From the NCBI RefSeq assembly GCF_020404765.1, contig NZ_JAIVEM010000027.1, positions 124,001-188,000 on the forward strand: a stretch of DNA of 64,000 bases. The letters run 5' to 3'. The notes beneath the pieces were generated by a model that had not been told where the DNA came from, made no database searches, and worked only from the letters and a program-made list of their open reading frames with translations. Both the position numbers and the translations under genes were made by a program. Source of the stretch: Paenibacillus sp. BJ-4 (GTDB taxonomy: Bacteria; Bacillota; Bacilli; Paenibacillales; Paenibacillaceae). Below are positions 61,841 through 64,000 of this stretch, one piece after another (position 1 is the stretch's first letter; each line of letters begins with the position of its first letter).

Positions 61841-62408
61841 CCCTTATCTTCCTCCACTCAGACAGCTTCCGTATCAAGAACCATATTGCCGCAATCGCTA
61901 CACCAACGCCCACCAGCATAATCGTGAGAACTTGGTTCACCATATTCTCTGCCGCGCGGCCATATATATAGAAGAGAAAACCAACTACATAAAACTTCAC
62001 CGCCCGGCCAATGGCCGCATAGCTGAGCAGCTTCCATAACGGATAATTCATGCATCCGGATAAAATCGTAAATATTTTAAACGGGATCGGAGTGAACGAT
62101 CCGATCAGGATTGCGGCCTCGCCGCGGCGGGCAAATAAGTCGCTTGCCGAATCCAGCCATTTTTTCTTCATTACACTCCCCAAAACATGCTTTCCCGACA
62201 CCTTGCCGATCCCATAACCGATCGGTGTCCCAAGCAGGCTTCCGGCAAAGCCAACCGTAGCGAGCCATAAAGCCGACTCCGGTTGCACCGCGCTTAAAGA
62301 AAGCTGCAGGAAGAACGCCGGGATGGGGAAGATAATCGCATCGAGCATAGCGTGAATAAAAAGTCCCGTCGCTCCGAAGTTCTGTAAAAATTCCATAATT
62401 TTATCCAT
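61770..62408 (-). CDS. VTT/DedA-family (YqaA-like) membrane protein
   Basis: A 212-residue protein with about five transmembrane segments and the SNARE-associated/VTT core: LLGTPIGYGIGKVSGK, then IGSFTPIPFKIFTILSG, with the family's G-x-x-x-G and F-P-x-P-F/K features. VTT proteins act as lipid scramblases or carrier-lipid flippases. The ATG at 62408 overlaps the stop of the small ORF before it. The gene is part of the same leftward cluster as PAP2 and the glycosyltransferases. Confidence 0.87.
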   Translation of the reverse strand: MDKIMEFLQNFGATGLFIHAMLDAIIFPIPAFFLQLSLSAVQPESALWLATVGFAGSLLGTPIGYGIGKVSGKHVLGSVMKKKWLDSASDLFARRGEAAILIGSFTPIPFKIFTILSGCMNYPLWKLLSYAAIGRAVKFYVVGFLFYIYGRAAENMVNQVLTIMLVGVGVAIAAIWFLIRKLSEWRKIRDEHQPIEKTGNGGGKQDAVDKAN

Positions 62409-62577
62409 GAATGCCTATCCCGCCTTTGTTACAGAGCATGATGAAAAATAGGTTGCCTCTGGGTGGTATGGGTTTCCAATCGCTGTGTTCCAACTCCATA
62501 CCGCCCTCCAGGAACTTACTCACCACGCTCTTAGTTTCTTTTGTTTTAATTAATTGGAGCTTGATTTGGGTAGACAT
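62401..62577 (-). CDS. Small 58-residue ORF between the YkoP-like and VTT genes
   Basis: From ATG 62577, with AAAGGAG four bases upstream, a 58-residue protein (MSTQIKLQLIKTKETKS then VVSKFLEGGMELEHSDWK) ends at a TAA that overlaps the VTT start (ATGGATAA). Its start lies inside the end of the YkoP-like gene (28-base overlap). Tight overlap on both sides suggests a real, translationally coupled small gene. No family was recognised. Confidence 0.5.
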   Translation of the reverse strand: MSTQIKLQLIKTKETKSVVSKFLEGGMELEHSDWKPIPPRGNLFFIMLCNKGGIGIHG

Positions 62578-63179
62578 AACTCCTTTGAAACGGACTGTCT
62601 CTTCATCGTCATAAATCGGTTCCTCAGCGAGCTGCGGGAGTGAATCAGCATCATCGGTATCAATTGTTCGGTCTTGCGGCCAATCCGCTTCTTGCCTTCA
62701 GGGTGCATGACGGATAACAATAATCGTAGATAAGCCGTTGTAATGCGTTGGAACAGATCGGACTTCATCGGTTGTTGTTCGAAACCAAGACCATGTATCA
62801 AACCACGATGAAGCAGCGTAATGCCGACTAACGCCTTCACCTCTCTGAACTCCGGCTGACTTGCGAATGCCTCGCTGATCTGCTGCATGGATTTCCGTGT
62901 AAGCCGGGCCGTCATGAGCGCCGCGCGGTCTGAGTCTTCGGATTTGATCAGCATCAGAATCGTTTCATTATTGAGATGGAGTTCCCCGACCAGATCGCCT
63001 TTATCGATGATGGTGGAGTCCGCACAGACGATGCTCTCCCCTCGGTGTTTCTTAATCATGACTTTGCAAATTCCAAAGTGCGATGTATGCGAGCCGCGAA
63101 AGCGTGAAATCCAATCGAACCCTCTTTCCCACACCATCCAGACCGCCTGCATTGAAGATTTGCGTAAACGAAGCAACAT
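62550..63179 (-). CDS. YkoP-like protein
   Basis: A 209-residue soluble protein. It contains GDLVGELHLNNETILMLIKS and RLTRKSMQQISEAFASQPEF, features recalled from YkoP-type proteins that are found beside or fused to polysaccharide deacetylases. It heads the leftward cluster with the VTT, PAP2, glycosyltransferase and deacetylase genes. The start at ATG 63179 follows GAGGGGTGG. The molecular function is unknown. Confidence 0.6.
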   Translation of the reverse strand: MLLRLRKSSMQAVWMVWERGFDWISRFRGSHTSHFGICKVMIKKHRGESIVCADSTIIDKGDLVGELHLNNETILMLIKSEDSDRAALMTARLTRKSMQQISEAFASQPEFREVKALVGITLLHRGLIHGLGFEQQPMKSDLFQRITTAYLRLLLSVMHPEGKKRIGRKTEQLIPMMLIHSRSSLRNRFMTMKRQSVSKELCLPKSSSN

Positions 63180-63572
63180 TGATCCAACCACCCCTCATTC
63201 TTATTTTAATCGACAAATTCCATTGAAATTGTCAAACTGAAATAATATTTCTATGTGAATTCCTTATTTCTGTTAACTTTATGATAGAGGATTTAACCAA
63301 AAGAGCATACGGGCTGAGGTACTGGTTGGTGGCCCGTCTTGAGACGGGGCCGGATACATCCGGTTGCCTACTGTATATGATTAAGTATGAAAAACAAAGC
63401 ATAATTAAACGTAAAGAAATTCTTAAGAAAAGGTTAATTTTCGTTTGGGGTTGGGGGGGCCGTCACCCAATTTGATGCACATCGCTGATCGCTCAAGTTT
63501 AATTTGATATATAAGTGCGACCAAAAATAATTTCGTTACATGCTAGTTGAGATTCATTTGTACTCCTAACAA
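63180..63572. other. Intergenic region with a GC-rich hairpin
   Basis: No gene was recognised. GGCCCGTCT-tg-AGACGGGGCC near 63332-63352 is a strong hairpin without a T run. The upstream part should hold the promoter of the cluster headed by the YkoP-like gene. Confidence 0.45.
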
Positions 63573-63938
63573 TCAAATCAGGTAATACTGATAGGATGGC
63601 TTTTCCTTCTGAAAAGTCCGGATGATCCGAATCACATCGGTACGATGCTGATCGGAAACCTTCAATTGAAGCAGTGTGCAGCACGTGCCGGGAAAATGAC
63701 GGAAAGTCCCCTCATAGACATCTTCTTCAACAAACCCTGCAACCTAAGGATTCGTCGCCCTCTTACGGCCGAAGCTAAACAATTCGTTCAGTTCTGCGTC
63801 TATTGCCAGAGAGGCATGGTATAAGGAGCGGCGGTAAACTTTTTGATCAGCGTTGTGAACTATGTGCCGGTATCGGTCAGCAACACATATCGATAAGCCG
63901 GTAGCCTATACGCTTCCATAAGGAAGCCGACAGTATTC
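63573..63938 (-). pseudogene. YiiX-like NlpC/P60-superfamily gene, broken
   Basis: The minus strand reads YRYVLLTDTGT, a stop, FTTLIKK, a frame change, then YHASLAIDAELNELFSFGRK, RATNP, a TAG stop, and VAGFVEEDVYEGTFRHFPGT to the end at 63573. The T-G-T-x-F-T-x-L-I-K, H-A-S and SFGRK pattern is that of YiiX-type permuted NlpC/P60 (papain-like) proteins. Two internal stops and a frameshift show it is inactive. Confidence 0.55.
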
Positions 63939-64000
63939 TTTTACTGTCAGTATCCAAATATCCCCCATCCCCCTTTTGTTTAACAGTTTAAGGAAACACT

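Noticed and set aside
1..64000. CRISPR array, Cas genes or a CRISPR-associated transposon
   Set aside because: No regularly spaced identical repeats and no cas genes were seen; the TniQ is long, like TnsD, not the short Cas-linked type.
1..64000. tRNA or rRNA genes as insertion sites
   Set aside because: No cloverleaf or rRNA-like sequence was recognised by eye, including around the transposon ends.

Overview
The window looks like chromosomal DNA of an aerobic, spore-forming Firmicute, most likely Paenibacillus (P. polymyxa-like). The reasons are a CotF-type spore coat protein, a YjzC-like small protein, an S-layer-homology (SLH) surface protein, strong AGGAGG-type ribosome binding sites, and a moderate-GC backbone interrupted by an AT-rich island. 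The genus is an inference from protein style; no rRNA or marker gene is present.

Region 1 (1 to about 24.95 kb) is the right part of a Tn7-like transposon island. tnsA, tnsB and the first codons of tnsC are transcribed leftwards off the window edge. Just upstream lie a TniQ/TnsD-type target selector and, 25 bp before it, a DGQHR (DndB-like) protein. The cargo that follows contains an XRE regulator, remains of a polymorphic toxin/immunity locus, a HEPN-motif protein, a Gabija-type defence pair (OLD-family nuclease GajA plus UvrD-like helicase GajB), small hypothetical and membrane proteins, a very large secreted SLH/calcium-repeat/VWA/lipase protein, a second graveyard of immunity genes, a GMC oxidoreductase, and a LOG-family plus endonuclease/exonuclease/phosphatase pair. 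The island closes with IS3 and Tn3 relics and three stacked transposon-end sequences. Two of these (outer edges 24341 and 24827) carry a GACAATAAAG motif at the same distance from the tip as in the ends of classical Tn7. The third (24952) has different repeats and lies 29 bp from the stop codon of an ABC permease gene, which suggests an attachment-site hotspot.

Region 2 (25 to 54.8 kb) is ordinary backbone. It holds a YtrA-type GntR regulator with an ABC transporter operon; DUF1858/DUF438 genes behind a Rex-like site; GNAT, MATE-like and methionine aminopeptidase genes; a serine hydrolase and a processive-type glycosyltransferase; a YjzC-like gene; a striking cluster of DnaA-box sequences; an ECF41-type sigma factor with its carboxymuconolactone decarboxylase partner; mscL; a histidine phosphatase; a NUDIX hydrolase; a TrmB regulator; a UvrD helicase; an HlyD/ABC-2 efflux operon with its TetR regulator; a coat protein; and a double-domain serine hydrolase.

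Region 3 (54.8 to 64 kb) begins with a decayed stretch (fragments of a NarK-like transporter, a short-chain dehydrogenase and a DedA protein). It continues as a compact leftward cluster that looks devoted to envelope lipid or glycolipid work: a YkoP-like protein, a small ORF, a VTT/DedA protein, a PAP2 phosphatase, two MGDG-synthase-like glycosyltransferases, a NodB polysaccharide deacetylase and an MFS transporter. The right edge carries a broken YiiX-like gene.

No rRNA, tRNA, CRISPR array or prophage was seen.
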